Positions 4,670-5,692 of a DNA stretch of 5,692 bases are shown here, piece by piece (the first letter of the stretch is position 1; every line of letters starts with the position of its first letter). Origin of the DNA: Paracoccaceae bacterium (GTDB taxonomy: Bacteria; Pseudomonadota; Alphaproteobacteria; Rhodobacterales; Rhodobacteraceae). The stretch covers positions 2,995-8,686 of the forward strand of contig JAMWZF010000065.1 of the NCBI GenBank assembly GCA_024304875.1, in the 5' to 3' direction. Both the position numbers and the translations under genes were made by a program. The notes under the pieces were generated by a model, which was given only the letters and a program-made list of their open reading frames with translations, made no database searches and had not been told where the DNA came from.

Positions 4670-5692
4670 TCAGACCTGCCGCCCCGCCGGCCGCATGACC
4701 AGCCAGATCAGCGCCCCGCCTGCCAGGGCCAGGAAGGGCGCCATGGCGAGATTCACGGCCGTCCATCCTTCCTGCGCCGAACTGCCCGAGCAGTTCATCA
4801 GCCCGCCCGAGGCCAGCGAGGCCAGGGTCACGCAGCCGAAGACGATGAAGTCGTTCAGGCCCTGCACCACGCCCCGTTCCTCCGGCCGGTGGGCACTCGC
4901 CAGAAGGGTCGTCGCCCCGATGAAGCCGAAGTTCCAGCCCAGACCGAGGAGGACAAGGGCGATGTAGAAGTTGCCGAGGGCGACCCCCTGCAGGGCGACG
5001 ACCCCGGCCGCGGCGAGAATGGCGAGTCCGAGGCCCATGATCTTCTCGACCCCGAAACGGGCGATCAGGTGACCGGTGAAGAACGACGGCACGAACATGG
5101 CAAGGACATGCCCCGTGACGATGTTCGAGGCATCCGGCACGCTGAACCCGCAGCCGACCACCGCCAGCGGCGTCGAGGTCATAACCAGGTTCATCAGCGC
5201 GTAGGAGACCATGCCGCAGATCACCGCGACGAGGATCACCGGGTCGGTCAGGAGCTGCCAGCGGGTCCGGCCCCGGGGCTGGCCGTCACCGGCAAAGCGG
5301 CGCAGCGGCTTCGGCAGATCGAGGAGGAAGAACAGCCCGAGGCCGAAGGTGTTGAGCGCCATCACGGCAAGGTACACCGGCACGAAGCGCGTCACCTGCG
5401 CGTCCGGGTTGCCGTCGGTCAGCAGGCTGACCAGCTGCGGGCCGATGATCGCCGAGGCGAGGCCGCCGGCCATGACGTAGGAAATCGCCTTGGGCCGGAA
5501 GGCCTCGGAAGCGGTATCGGTGGCGGCGAAACGGTAGAACCCCTGCGCCGACATGTAGATGCCGGTCAGGTAGGACCCGGCGAGGAACAGCCCGAAACTG
5601 CCGATCGTCAGGGCCCAGGCGCAGATCGCGGCGCCGAGAAAGCCGCCGCCCGCGCCGACGAGGAACCCCGCCCGCCGGCCGAAGCGCTGCAT
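4670..5692 (-). CDS. MFS transporter, N-terminus beyond the right edge
   Basis: This is a major facilitator superfamily secondary transporter of the inner membrane; 340 residues are visible. The Met encoded at the window edge is internal, because QRFGRRAG (2-9) is the end of the conserved loop 2-3 motif, so TM1-TM2 (about 60-70 residues) are missing. Ten hydrophobic segments can be placed: about 8-28, 32-52, 70-90, 103-125, 151-175, 190-210, 217-237, 239-262, 278-298 and 314-334, corresponding to TM3-TM12. The basic loop at 126-150 (KPLRRFAGDGQPRGR) is the central cytoplasmic loop between the two bundles, and GHLIARFGVEK (207-217) is the second-half counterpart of the loop 2-3 motif. YRFAATDTASEAFRPKAISYVMAGG (from residue 53) is typical of a common proteobacterial MFS subgroup. 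The substrate cannot be assigned. It is convergent with the operon and probably independent of it. Confidence 0.88.
   Translation of the reverse strand: MQRFGRRAGFLVGAGGGFLGAAICAWALTIGSFGLFLAGSYLTGIYMSAQGFYRFAATDTASEAFRPKAISYVMAGGLASAIIGPQLVSLLTDGNPDAQVTRFVPVYLAVMALNTFGLGLFFLLDLPKPLRRFAGDGQPRGRTRWQLLTDPVILVAVICGMVSYALMNLVMTSTPLAVVGCGFSVPDASNIVTGHVLAMFVPSFFTGHLIARFGVEKIMGLGLAILAAAGVVALQGVALGNFYIALVLLGLGWNFGFIGATTLLASAHRPEERGVVQGLNDFIVFGCVTLASLASGGLMNCSGSSAQEGWTAVNLAMAPFLALAGGALIWLVMRPAGRQV

Overview
The window looks like a metagenomic or draft-assembly contig from a GC-rich alphaproteobacterium, most likely of the Rhodobacterales (Rhodobacteraceae/Paracoccaceae). The protein styles (CysS, a TIGR00977-type citramalate synthase, a short squalene/phytoene-synthase-like protein) and the near-saturated G/C third codon positions point there. 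This placement is by recognition, not by a search. The first 18 bases are not genomic. They match bases 2-19 of the Tn5/Nextera mosaic-end adapter, so genomic sequence starts at about base 19 and the first gene is cut by the end of the insert.

Layout: positions 19-4505 hold five tightly packed plus-strand genes that read as one operon. They are (1) cysS, cysteinyl-tRNA synthetase, lacking its N-terminal third; (2) cimA, (R)-citramalate synthase, sharing a 4-nt ATGA with cysS; (3) a small exported protein of unknown function, 9 nt downstream; (4) a class I SAM-dependent methyltransferase-fold protein, 19 nt further on; (5) a squalene/phytoene-synthase-superfamily protein of 256 aa, overlapping gene 4 by ATGA. 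Gene 5 lacks the Asp-rich motifs of true synthases and resembles the mitochondrial complex I assembly factor NDUFAF6. A convergent spacer of 164 bp (4506-4669) follows, then a minus-strand MFS transporter whose N-terminus lies beyond the right edge.

How the genes fit together: cysS and cimA are a housekeeping pair (charging of tRNA-Cys; the threonine-independent route to isoleucine). Genes 3-5 have no demonstrated link to them, but the spacing implies co-transcription, and genes 4 and 5 are probably translationally coupled. No promoter is visible inside the window; the operon promoter should lie upstream of the truncated cysS.

What stands out: the 3' half of cysS (about 480-938), roughly its anticodon-binding module, has a hand-counted GC3 of about 62%, against about 91% in its 5' part and up to 100% in a sampled piece of cimA. 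This suggests an intragenic mosaic. An 8-codon reading frame bridges genes 3 and 4 through two ATGA overlaps. I see no RNA genes, CRISPR array, insertion sequence, phage gene or obvious undescribed defence or metabolic system. This is mostly ordinary chromosome.
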